A stretch of 64,000 nucleotides of DNA. Source: JBMORL01 sp049322335 (GTDB lineage Bacteria > Bacteroidota > Bacteroidia > Flavobacteriales_D > UBA2798). The stretch spans positions 1 through 64,000 of the forward strand of contig JBMORL010000077.1 of the NCBI GenBank assembly GCA_049322335.1, written 5' to 3'. Made by a program: the position numbers and the translations under genes. The notes under the pieces are model-generated. The model saw only the letters and a list, made by a program, of their open reading frames with translations. It was not told where the DNA came from and ran no database searches. Shown one piece after another: positions 17,473 to 26,900 of the stretch. Position 1 is the stretch's first letter; every line of letters begins with the position of its first letter.

Positions 17473-18297
17473 TTAATTAAATAAATTAAACTGATGAAAA
17501 AAAGATGATTCTTCACGATCTGATACTGAATTTGTACAACATATAACTTCATATCCTGCTGCAATCAGGTTTTCTATGGCGTTGTGGCTAAAAATCCCGT
17601 GAGAGATCATCAGGTATAATTTGTTTGCGCCTTTGTTTTTTAAGACGGAAGCCAGTTCAATAAAAGTTCTGCCACCGTCACATATATCATCAACCACAAT
17701 GCAGTTTTTATTTTGCAAATTATTTTCGTTGATGTCGCTTTTGATAATATTTCCGGTAGACAGGTCGCGTATTTTAATCCCGGTTATGATTTTATCGGTA
17801 TATCCAAGAGAAGCAGCGAGCTTGTCGGTTTTTTTATATGCTCCCAAATCGGGAGATACCAGCAAATAATCGGTAATCTGAAGTTTTTCTATAAAATGCC
17901 GTACCATATCATGATTTTTGATATGTATACAGCGGTCCAGCAATGCAGGTGTAACATCACTATGGGCGTCATAAACTGAAACTTTTTTGAAGTTCGCTGA
18001 ATTGATAATTGACGCAAATACTTTTATTGAAAGCGGTTCTCCAGGCACCATTACCCTGTCTTGTCTTGCATAGGGAAAGTAAGGGATAAAAGCTGAAATA
18101 GAAGTAATACCCGACTGCCTGAGGGCATCATTTGCCAATAGCAAATACATTAGGTCGTCAGCAGAATTGATTCTTGCAAGAATTTCTATTTCATCATTTT
18201 CATTAAAATTCGTCAACAATTTCACATGGCATTCGCCCCCGGAAAACCTGGATGTTTTGATAGAATTGGAATCTTTCAGATTAAGAATTTTTTTCAT
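17473..18297 (-). CDS. prs: Ribose-phosphate pyrophosphokinase (NAD-salvage type)
   Basis: 274 residues, shorter than housekeeping PRPP synthetases (about 310). The flexible loop YFPYARQDRV, the metal-binding YDAHSD, and the PRPP loop IVVDDICDGGRTF are clear. It makes PRPP from ribose 5-phosphate and ATP. The DGGRT version of the loop occurs in the PRPP synthetase-like enzymes linked to nadV. It starts 1 bp after nrtR ends and feeds the nadV product directly. Confidence 0.92.
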   Translation of the reverse strand: MKKILNLKDSNSIKTSRFSGGECHVKLLTNFNENDEIEILARINSADDLMYLLLANDALRQSGITSISAFIPYFPYARQDRVMVPGEPLSIKVFASIINSANFKKVSVYDAHSDVTPALLDRCIHIKNHDMVRHFIEKLQITDYLLVSPDLGAYKKTDKLAASLGYTDKIITGIKIRDLSTGNIIKSDINENNLQNKNCIVVDDICDGGRTFIELASVLKNKGANKLYLMISHGIFSHNAIENLIAAGYEVICCTNSVSDREESSFFHQFNLFN

Positions 18298-18298
18298 G

Positions 18299-19006
18299 TT
18301 ATATTATTTTTACAGTGAATCCTTCTGATACCAATTTTTGGTATGCAGTTTTATTGAAACTGTATAATTCTGCTCCTTTTTTGGAAGAAAAATACTCTTT
18401 TTCATTCAACGGAATGACAATGCCAAGTTGTAGTATTTTTTTCCTAAAATTTCGTTTATCTATCTCTGCGTCCAGGATAATTTCGTAAAGGTGTTGGAGT
18501 TGAGACAGTGTAAATTTTTTGTCAAGCAATTCAAATCCTACGGGTTGCCATGAAATTTTTCCTTTTAACCTGTTGCAGGCGATTGAAATTATTTTTTTAT
18601 GATCAAAAGCAAGACCCGGGATTTTATTAAGTGGAAACCAACAGACATCAGAAACATTTTTTCCTGCAACTGGTAACATTTTTAAGGTATTGACAAGAGA
18701 AAAATAACTGATAGAAATAGTATGGCCACGCGGATCTCTTTCTTTATCTGTGAAAGTAAATAACTGTTCAAGGAAAATATTTTTTAACCCGGTTTTTTGT
18801 TTAATAACACGATTTACGGTTTCTTCCGCAGATTCTCCTAAGTGTAAAAATCCTCCGGGTAATGACCATTCGTTTTTGAAAGGAGCTATATCTCTTTTCA
18901 CTAATAAAACATTTAATTCCTTTTTATCATATCCGAAAATAACAGCATCAGCTGTGACAGACGGTCGCGGATATTCATAAACCACACTATTTTTTTCTTT
19001 TGGCAT
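18299..19006 (-). CDS. nrtR: NrtR-type Nudix repressor of NAD metabolism
   Basis: 235 residues: an N-terminal Nudix domain (about 10-150) and a C-terminal winged-helix domain (about 155-230). The Nudix box reads GFLHLGESAEETVN-R, but the catalytic REUxEE is degenerate (R-V-I-K-Q-K), as expected for a ligand-sensing rather than hydrolysing domain. NrtR proteins sense ADP-ribose and repress NAD genes. ATG 19006 is preferred over the in-frame TTG at 19012. First gene of nrtR-prs-nadV, with a palindromic operator upstream, so probably autoregulated. Confidence 0.9.
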   Translation of the reverse strand: MPKEKNSVVYEYPRPSVTADAVIFGYDKKELNVLLVKRDIAPFKNEWSLPGGFLHLGESAEETVNRVIKQKTGLKNIFLEQLFTFTDKERDPRGHTISISYFSLVNTLKMLPVAGKNVSDVCWFPLNKIPGLAFDHKKIISIACNRLKGKISWQPVGFELLDKKFTLSQLQHLYEIILDAEIDKRNFRKKILQLGIVIPLNEKEYFSSKKGAELYSFNKTAYQKLVSEGFTVKII

Positions 19007-19031
19007 ATACAAATATATATAAAAACATAAA

Positions 19032-19052
19032 TAAGTGTAAAAAATACACTTA
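19032..19052. promoter_or_regulatory. Putative NrtR operator
   Basis: Perfect inverted repeat: TAAGTGTA (19032-19039), five A, TACACTTA (19045-19052). It contains GT-N7-AC, the core reported for NrtR sites. It lies 26-46 bp upstream of the nrtR start. A TATATTTG sequence on the minus strand (19010-19017) is a candidate -7 element, so the operator would overlap the -33 region. Confidence 0.75.
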
Positions 19053-19079
19053 AAAATATATATAATATTGAAATTCAGG

Positions 19080-21332
19080 CTAATAAGTATATGATTTTGT
19101 GATTATTTCTTTTACCATGAATTCTATTGCTTGTTTCACATCATCACTCAATACATTAACCGGGCGGTTAGTTTCCATCCCCTCTGTAATATATTCCGCA
19201 ATATTCACCCCATTAAACTTCAGCCATTGGGCAAGGAAGAGAAAATCTTCTTCTGTGGTTTTTGTGCGGGCGAAAGAACGGCAGGCTATAGCCATTTCCA
19301 TTTTAAATTGTGCAACAGTAAATCGTTTCGATAGCTGTCCAAAATCATCGGTGTTTTCCGCCAGAAGAGAGTCTTCTTCCATATCATTGATAAACGAAAA
19401 AGAACTTTCTTCCCCATCGTTTTCTTCCAGCTCCAGTTCCTGCAGCCAGTTTGATATGGTTTGTTGTGTTGCATTTAACTCGTTTTCCCTCAGCGTTTTT
19501 AATTCATCAATCTTTTCAGCATTGTTTTCCAGTTCCAGTTTTTCTACTCCCTCTTTGATAATAGCCAGTATCTCTTCTGTTATTTCAATGACTTCACCGT
19601 TTTCTGTTATCACCCAATGATCTCCGTTTGCATCAGTAATCAGTGCGGGCAGGTCATCGCTTGTGATACCGGGATGAATAGTGTCGCCATTTTCGGTTAT
19701 TATGATAAAATTTCCGTTAGTATCAATGATGGTATCGATATTCCCCGGAATATCAAACTGGTTTTCGTTGTTACCACCGGCTTCTTCCCATTCAGATATC
19801 CAGTTGTCAATGGCTGTAGTAACTACCCTGACTTTTCCTCCTTTTACTTCAAAATTATCATCCACATAAATGCTCTGATATTCCACTGTAAACCGAACCC
19901 CAAACACTTTTATTTCCCCATAACCTGAAAAAAATCCAGGCTGTGAATTGGCATAAATAGCGGTAACTTTCATTTCGAATTGTCCAACAGATAAAATCAT
20001 TCCCGGGTAAGCGTTTTGCAGAGGTTGTGCAGTCAACGGGTTTACAGGAATATTTTCATCATTACAATTTATAACGGTTTCGGGATTAGTGGTAAATATA
20101 CAGGTATTGCTCCAGCCACTTTCCACATCGCTTCCAAATCCTTTTACCCTGCCTTCATAAGTAGTTTGTGCTTCAAGTTGCCCGACTTTATATTGTGAAG
20201 AAGAAGTAAAATAATCAAACCAGTTTTCTGTTCCCTGTCTTCGTACCTGCAACCTGTATTCATTAAAATTGCTGATATTGTTCCAGTATAATTTGGCTTG
20301 CCGGTGCGAACTTACCTGTGCATTGAGCTGCAATGAAAAGGCATCCGGATTGAATTGAGATAAAATATTTCCCCATGTAAAAGTACAGATCTGTGAATAA
20401 CCATTATTTTTAAACAAATCCCTTCCTTCCGTATCGCGTGCACGAACACGCCACACATATTCCATTCCCGTTAGTAATGGCGGATCGGATATTCCGTATA
20501 CATACACGGGTTGCATGGTAGTGACAGTAAATATTGGCGACATGGTTTGTACTACAGCGTTCGGATCATTTCCTGCCGGGCGAACTTCATACAACTCAAA
20601 ATCATATTCAGTTGTTAAAGCAGAATTGGGAGAAGAAAGATTCATTGGGGACCACATAAAAACCAGTTGTTGCGGATTCAATTCATTTACCTGCGCACCA
20701 CATAGTGGAAGATTAAGAAATGGCGGATCATTTAATATAAACCATGCTGCCGCACATGATTCATTGCTCACAGGAGTTTCCACCGGATTGTAATAATCGA
20801 ACGCAGTAATACAAACGGAATAGTATCCTTCTGGTAATACTTTTCGTAACTCATAATCTGTGGGGTTGATTCCCGAAAAATCAAGATGTTGTGTTGCGAG
20901 ATAGGGCGCTAACTCAGATCCCGTTAGTAAATAGGGAACCCCGGGATTTAACGTAACCGGCCCGCCATCGAAAAACGGTTTTGATTGAATCGTAAAATTG
21001 TTTCCCGTGATTTTAATTTTCAGTTTAACAGTGTGTTCAGGAACGGAAAAATCATTCAGCTGAATAATAAATTTTAGTTTTTCATTAAATTGATCAGCAT
21101 AATCGGGAAGGTAACCGCTGTAGGGGGGAGTGAGGATAGAAGTGATTTGAACGGGATACGACTGAGAGAAGGATGCATTGGAGAAAAGAAAAAATGCGGC
21201 AAGCAGGGCGTGGGGAATCCTCTCCCTGATTCGCTGACGCGAATCTGTCCCTCCCCTTTTGCGGGGAGGGAAGTAATTTGAAAGTAGTATTTTTCCAGAG
21301 AAAAATACTACTTGTTTTTTTTCAGAAAACAT
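19080..21332 (-). CDS. Secreted TANFOR-domain protein
   Basis: 750 residues. After a hydrophobic signal core (LLAAFFLFSNASFSQ, about 43-57) comes a TANFOR domain (about 58-205, with PPYSGYLPDYADQF and LPEGYYSVCI), then FN3-like segments (about 210-420) and a long acidic helical C-terminus (about 590-710). TANFOR domains occur in large surface proteins of Bacteroidota; function unknown. The first 40 or so residues are basic and encoded by a palindromic repeat element (21215-21276), and no start codon lies between it and the signal core. The start overlaps the DUF559 gene by 11 bp. A repeat insertion may have rebuilt the N-terminus. Confidence 0.8.
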   Translation of the reverse strand: MFSEKKQVVFFSGKILLSNYFPPRKRGGTDSRQRIRERIPHALLAAFFLFSNASFSQSYPVQITSILTPPYSGYLPDYADQFNEKLKFIIQLNDFSVPEHTVKLKIKITGNNFTIQSKPFFDGGPVTLNPGVPYLLTGSELAPYLATQHLDFSGINPTDYELRKVLPEGYYSVCITAFDYYNPVETPVSNESCAAAWFILNDPPFLNLPLCGAQVNELNPQQLVFMWSPMNLSSPNSALTTEYDFELYEVRPAGNDPNAVVQTMSPIFTVTTMQPVYVYGISDPPLLTGMEYVWRVRARDTEGRDLFKNNGYSQICTFTWGNILSQFNPDAFSLQLNAQVSSHRQAKLYWNNISNFNEYRLQVRRQGTENWFDYFTSSSQYKVGQLEAQTTYEGRVKGFGSDVESGWSNTCIFTTNPETVINCNDENIPVNPLTAQPLQNAYPGMILSVGQFEMKVTAIYANSQPGFFSGYGEIKVFGVRFTVEYQSIYVDDNFEVKGGKVRVVTTAIDNWISEWEEAGGNNENQFDIPGNIDTIIDTNGNFIIITENGDTIHPGITSDDLPALITDANGDHWVITENGEVIEITEEILAIIKEGVEKLELENNAEKIDELKTLRENELNATQQTISNWLQELELEENDGEESSFSFINDMEEDSLLAENTDDFGQLSKRFTVAQFKMEMAIACRSFARTKTTEEDFLFLAQWLKFNGVNIAEYITEGMETNRPVNVLSDDVKQAIEFMVKEIITKSYTY
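21215..21276 (-). repeat. Palindromic repeat element, copy A (inside the TANFOR gene start)
   Basis: Read on the minus strand it has two hairpins: CCTCCCCGC/AAGGGGAGG and ATTCGC/GCGAAT, ending CAGGGAGAGGA. Copy B at 21781-21842 has the same frame, but its second stem is CCACGC/GCGTGG, so the two arms differ together. Copies A and B are in opposite orientation around a DUF559 gene. Confidence 0.75.
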
Positions 21333-21750
21333 TTTTCTTTTTTCTTTTTTTTATTTCCAGCTCCTTTACTTTTTTAATGATCGACTCCATTACCTGATCG
21401 GTTTCGTGAATGACTTCTTCATTGGTAAATCGTATGATGGTTACATCCAACCGGTGAAGTATTTCTTCCCGGTATTTATCTTTTTCTGTCTGTTCGGGGG
21501 TAAAATGGTAGCCTCCGTCAATTTCCACAGCGAGCATGAGTGAAGAACAGAAAAAATCGATGATATAGTTATTGAAAGGATGTTGTCTGCGGAATTTGTA
21601 TTTTCTCACGGTATTTCTTCTCACCAGCGCCCAAAGAATTTTTTCTGCTTCTGTCATTCGTTTTCGTAATTCTTTTGCTCTTTTAAAAATCGTGACACCC
21701 GCACTTCCGTAGGAAGCAAATTCCTGTAGTGGTATGTATTTTCTTTTCAT
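21322..21750 (-). CDS. DUF559-type endonuclease domain protein
   Basis: 142 residues. Typical DUF559 (Vsr/PD-(D/E)xK-like) pattern: AKELRKRMTEAEKILW, FRRQHPFNNYIIDFFC with the catalytic Asp, then LAVEIDGGYH with the ExD pair. Such stand-alone nucleases are frequent in Bacteroidota and their substrates are unknown. The gene sits between inverted palindromic repeats at 21215-21276 and 21781-21842 and overlaps the TANFOR start. The bracketing suggests insertion as a unit between the beta-barrel and TANFOR genes. Confidence 0.85.
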   Translation of the reverse strand: MKRKYIPLQEFASYGSAGVTIFKRAKELRKRMTEAEKILWALVRRNTVRKYKFRRQHPFNNYIIDFFCSSLMLAVEIDGGYHFTPEQTEKDKYREEILHRLDVTIIRFTNEEVIHETDQVMESIIKKVKELEIKKRKKKNVF

Positions 21751-21780
21751 AATAACTCTTCCTGCAAGCCCTCTCTCCTT

Positions 21781-21842
21781 TTACCTCCCTCCCCGACAGG
21801 GGGAGGGACAGCCACGCGGCTAAGCGTGGCAGGGAGAGGACC
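21781..21842 (+). repeat. Palindromic repeat element, copy B
   Basis: Begins TTACCTCCCTCCCC and ends CAGGGAGAGGA, like copy A, with the second stem CCACGC/GCGTGG in place of ATTCGC/GCGAAT. It fills most of the 109-bp gap between the two DUF559-type genes. Confidence 0.75.
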
Positions 21843-21859
21843 CCCGCGTGAAACAGACA

Positions 21860-22240
21860 TTATTTTTTCACTTCAAATTCTTTTCTTAATTTCTTTTCCA
21901 CCTTTTCAATATCTCCCATCACATCTTCTTTCTGAACGACAATATATTTTATATTATTCTCTTCCAGCAAATGCAATTTCACTTTATCAAATTCTTTGTT
22001 ATGATATCTCCCCGGGCTATCAATTTCAATACAAATTCTTTTTTCTTCCGAAAAAAAATCGAGAATAAAATATTTGTACATGTATTGCCTTTTAAAATCT
22101 TTTGCCAGGTTAAATTTTTCCAGGAGGAGCCATATCCTTTTTTCGGGATCGGTCATGGCGTTTTCAATCATGTACTGGCGGTCGAAATCCTCGAGGGATT
22201 TACCTTCTTTTTTTCTGAAAAGTTTGCTGATGGTATTCAT
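21860..22240 (-). CDS. Second, diverged DUF559-like endonuclease
   Basis: 126 residues. The same core as its neighbour is visible: MTDPEKRIWLLLEKF, FKRQYMYKYFILDFF and ICIEIDSPGRYHN, so the Asp and the ExD pair are kept although overall similarity is low. ATG 22240 lies 3 bp after the stop of the beta-barrel gene, so it is tightly coupled to it. A divergent paralogue rather than a recent duplicate. Confidence 0.7.
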   Translation of the reverse strand: MNTISKLFRKKEGKSLEDFDRQYMIENAMTDPEKRIWLLLEKFNLAKDFKRQYMYKYFILDFFSEEKRICIEIDSPGRYHNKEFDKVKLHLLEENNIKYIVVQKEDVMGDIEKVEKKLRKEFEVKK

Positions 22241-22243
22241 GGG

Positions 22244-23965
22244 TTAAAAATTATAACTGAAGTTAAGTGTGCCGGTAAGTTCGCGGACAAAAATTTCATT
22301 TTGTATGCGACTTACCAGGTTACACGAAAAAGATGAATTTATTTTTTGTTTATGCGCTAATGGTATAGCGTATGATAACGAGATCCGGTTATTTAGCACA
22401 AATCCGGTGGAAACTTCATTTTGCCAGGTTTGGTTGAATGCTGAGCTTGCTGAAAACTTTACTTTTTTATAAAAGAGAGGATGCGCATACGAAATATTGG
22501 GCCCGAAAAAAATGGTTTTTCCTGTGGGAAAAGATGAATAGTTGCTGTTGGTTCCCACCGATAACGAAGAACGGGAAGGCAGAAATTGCAAAGTATATCC
22601 CAGGTTGCTGTTCAGGTTGATAGTTGGAACAGTATTCAAAGAGGACGGAAAAACAGAAAACGACTGAAAATTTCCATGTTGTTGATGGGATTCCGAATAA
22701 CTGGCAGTAAGCAGAAGGAATTGCTGTATGGTTTTTTTTCCGATTCGTTTGCTAAGTGAAACATTGGCTGAACGTGATACCTGGTAAAAGTTTAATGTGT
22801 CAAGTGAATTGGAAAAATACGGATCGTTATAAGTCCGGTTTTTGGTGTAAGATGTAAAATTGGAATAAGCAGCATTTACATTCCATTTGTCGTTAGGAGT
22901 AAAATTTACGGAAGCAGAACCCACCCATCTCCAGGTGGAAGCAAGTTTGGAATCATCAAGATTGTTTCGTTGAAACCCCGAGTTGATACTGATATTCAGT
23001 TTTCCTTTACACAAAATAAAAGAAGGAGAGAGTGTGTAATTTTCAAGATCGTTATTGATAAAATAAGTTCCGAGGGTGGCATACCCGGGATCTACATGTT
23101 CATGCATCAGTTTCAGATTGAATTTTTTGACTGAATAGTTTACAGCCGCCTTCCATGCAAAAAAATAGTCAGCGCTTCTGATTAATTGTTGAATATCCGG
23201 AAACAAGTATTTTGAAGCATCGGTTTTTCCCGGTAAAAAATTATATCCTCTGGCCATTCCTGATAGAGCTATTTCTGATTCCATAGAAATGGTATTGGTA
23301 ACTTTGGTTTTTCCACCTGAACTTATTACCAGGTTTTCCATTGGCAATACCGGAGAATTTACCGGAATAGTTTGAAGTGATGCCGGATCGTCACCGGCTG
23401 CAAACCCGGAAAGGAAAAATGAATAGCCGTTTTTTTCATAACCGGCTTTAATGGCACAACCCATACGCTGGTATGAAATTTCAGTTTCGTTTTGTAATTC
23501 TGGGTCCCACTGAACCGCTTTTTTAAATCGCCCGTATAAAACAGAAAATTTCCATTGCCGGGGAGAAAGCTCCACTGCTCCGCCCATAAATAAATGCCCG
23601 GAAATGGAATAGGGAGAAAAACTTACCGAAGAATATCCTATCTGTGCTTTTGCCCATTTATAGGTGGGGGAAAGAGAAAATTGATTGAAGGGTTGTGTAA
23701 ATTTTCCTTTATGATTGGAATAACTGTAGGAAACCGGCATATTAAAATCAATAATATTTATATTGAGATTTCCACTGGCAAACCAGTTGAAAGGATCGCG
23801 CCTTGATGCAATTCCTTTTGCATTATAAAATACAGAATTAAGATTCATTCCCCCCGAAATAGTTATAGCATCTTCTTCACCGATTTTTTCAAGATTTTGT
23901 GACATCGAAGAATTTACCGTCAGTATCAACAGGAAGAGAAAAAGATATTTGAATTCCGGGTTCAT
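22244..23965 (-). CDS. Outer-membrane beta-barrel protein
   Basis: 573 residues. Signal peptide (about 1-22, ending SMSQ), then alternating hydrophobic and polar strands with many aromatic girdle residues through to a terminal FSYNF, the expected C-terminal aromatic of a BAM substrate. No plug or TonB box seen. Its start overlaps the stop of the T9SS-sorted gene by 4 bp (ATGA), implying translational coupling. Likely a partner or exporter of the surface proteins beside it; exact role unknown. Confidence 0.75.
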   Translation of the reverse strand: MNPEFKYLFLFLLILTVNSSMSQNLEKIGEEDAITISGGMNLNSVFYNAKGIASRRDPFNWFASGNLNINIIDFNMPVSYSYSNHKGKFTQPFNQFSLSPTYKWAKAQIGYSSVSFSPYSISGHLFMGGAVELSPRQWKFSVLYGRFKKAVQWDPELQNETEISYQRMGCAIKAGYEKNGYSFFLSGFAAGDDPASLQTIPVNSPVLPMENLVISSGGKTKVTNTISMESEIALSGMARGYNFLPGKTDASKYLFPDIQQLIRSADYFFAWKAAVNYSVKKFNLKLMHEHVDPGYATLGTYFINNDLENYTLSPSFILCKGKLNISINSGFQRNNLDDSKLASTWRWVGSASVNFTPNDKWNVNAAYSNFTSYTKNRTYNDPYFSNSLDTLNFYQVSRSANVSLSKRIGKKTIQQFLLLTASYSESHQQHGNFQSFSVFPSSLNTVPTINLNSNLGYTLQFLPSRSSLSVGTNSNYSSFPTGKTIFFGPNISYAHPLFYKKVKFSASSAFNQTWQNEVSTGFVLNNRISLSYAIPLAHKQKINSSFSCNLVSRIQNEIFVRELTGTLNFSYNF

Positions 23966-26900
23966 CGTCCGTTCACTATAAAATAAATGTGCCGCGCATC
24001 ATATTCCGATACAATTCTTAAAATACAGGTTCCGTTTACAGGCAGATTTAGCTGAACAGATTCTGAGATTATTCTTTCTTCCCTGAATTCATTTTGATAC
24101 CAGACATATCCATTCATGTCGGCCACCCACATCACTACGTTTTGTTCTTCATATAATTCTATTTCAACAATAAAATTTCCTGAATTAGGATTAGGATACA
24201 ACTCAAGCGATTTAATTCCGCGTTCTGATTGGCCGGTGGAAAAATTTGTATCGGGATATTGAATATAAATGGTTTTCGAAAGTGTTTCTGTGCAACCGGA
24301 ATAAAAACCGATGAGTGAAATGACATACGCTCCGGTATCAGAAAAAATTATACCCGGGAAGCCGGAATTAATAGTAGCTTCAGCTGCTTCCGCTGGAAAG
24401 CTCCACAAAACACTATCAGGCTGAGGATTGCTTAAATCGATCAGGATGATAGTATCACCGGGAAGATTATAGGTAGAAACAAGAAAATAGGGCTCCGGTA
24501 ACTGGCTGTTGGGAGATACAACGGCAGTATCAGATGTAAAACATCCTAATGAATCTGTAATAATAATTTGATAAGTTCCAAATGGCACAGAAAAAATATT
24601 GGAAGACTGGAACATACTGCCGTTATCAATAGAAAACTGGTAGGGAGGAATTCCCCCCGAGGGATAAATTTGTATTTGTCCGCCCGAACTATCACACAAT
24701 GAAAAAGTAAGAATGGAATCCATAATATCCGGAGATATAAAAACCGTTACCGAATCACTGCCCATACATCCTGTTCCGTCTGTAACCGAAACGTAATATA
24801 CAGTAGTTGAATCAGGAGAAACAGATACCGGATTTTGTGAAAAAGCTACAGGTTGCCAGTTAAAGTATAGTGAAGAAAAATTTCCCGTTATTTCTGCTTC
24901 AAGTAATGTACTTCCCCCGCGACATATCATGGTGTCTGTGCCGGCATCTACAATGATCAAAGGAATTTGCTGCACAAATACGGAATCAAAGTTTATGCAA
25001 CCGTTATCTGTTCTTTGTGCAATAAAAAAATAAAAACCGGTATCATTTGCAAAAAAAGGATTGGAAAAAGTATTTCCGCTTTCATCTTCCCACCATTCTG
25101 TGCATCCGGGCGTCAAAGCGCTTCCTGATAAAAATACTGAATCGGCCGAACAGGTGATGTACAACGTGTCGTTCAGGGAAGTTAGAAGGGGAGGAGTAAT
25201 GTATTGTTGTATATAAAAATTTCTTACTGAAAAACACCCGTTGGAAGTATCGGTAACGATAAAAACAAAACTTCCGGGATCAGAAATCAATATGGAATCA
25301 TCGTAAGAAAGGACCTGTAATGAATCTGAAAATGAAAAGGAGGCAGAAGAACCATTTGAATATCCCGAAACCCAAACGGAATCTTTTATACAGGTAAGAG
25401 TATCTAATACAAGCCCTGTTGTAGTTGGATGCGAAGTCAGAAAAATATCCGGTGGTGTTCTGTTCTCACTTACAATTACAGAAGAACTGTCGCGGCAACC
25501 ATTTATGTTGTTCACCACTACAAAATAGTATTGCCCGATACTATCAGCAAAAAATGGATCGGGATAAAAATAAGATCCCGATTTATTCCAGTATTGGCTG
25601 GTATTTACTGTAAGAGAGTTCCCGTCAAGAAGAAGAGAATCAAAGGTGCATGTTAAAACAAAACTACCAGTGGGTGTAATGACGTCCGGAACAATAGTAT
25701 CTATACTTATAAACACAGTGTCACGCTGAAAGCATCCGGTTAAAATTTCTGATACGGTTAAAATGTAAATTCCGTTCTGATTAATAACCGGATCTTCAGA
25801 GGAAGATGAAAATCCTGAAGGCCCCGACCAGTTGAAGTTCACCCCGCTGGTAACCGATTCGCCATTTAGCTGTAGCGAACTTCTTACACAGGTGAGAGAA
25901 GAATCGCTTCCTGCATCAGCATCAGGACGGGAAAAAATATATACCGGGAGTGAAAGCGTATCGGAATATAAACCACAATAACTAACGCCACACACATTTA
26001 AGTTTCCATTGGTTGCGGCTGCTCCAAAATTCAGCTGAATAGAATTATTGCCATTATTTATTACAGTAACATCACTACCCGTATACCACCAGAAATAACT
26101 ATTGGCATAAAGCACTGCCGGAACAGAATAAGTAATACCGGATTCTTCCTGGCAAACATTTTGGTCGTATTGTGTAAATGATACAGGATCATGCGGAGGA
26201 AGGCAATACATCGCAACTCCTGTTTTGGATTGTGATGAAATGGTGGTAAGATTATTATCGCTTAGATAAAGACGATTACGGATAATCTTCAGCGAGCGGA
26301 AATGATTAATTGCAGAATTGGGTATGGGATTGAATAATGTTACATTGTACGGAATGGAAGATAAAATGTCGACAGAGGCAATATAATTTTGCGATTGTGA
26401 CTGAATACTCTGAAAATCTCCTGCTATGAACAAATGATTTTTATATCGTTCAATGCTGTATGGATTTCCACTGCCAAATGATATAGCTCCGGGATTAACC
26501 GCTCCTGTTGTTTGATCGAGTTCATAAACTGTTTCACCTCCGGGCCAGATTTTGGAGTTCACAATAAATACTTTGTTGGCATATAATTCACAATCGATTA
26601 CCTGCTCGAATGTAAAAGTTGGATTAAAAGAAAGAAAAGCTCCGGCTGTAGATTTCACCAGCGCAACAATTCCATCATTAAGCGATCCTCCGAAATTTCT
26701 TCCACACATATAAACATAATTGGAATTAATTTTCAGTTTCACTATTTCCAGTGATCCCCAGTTCATAGAAATATTATTGGGATGCGTATTCGGATTCCAC
26801 GCGTTGAGTGCACCACTGGACGCATTGAACGAACAAATATTGTATCGTACAGTTCCTCCGTTATCATAAACAGCTCCCGAACCAGCAACATATAGATTGG

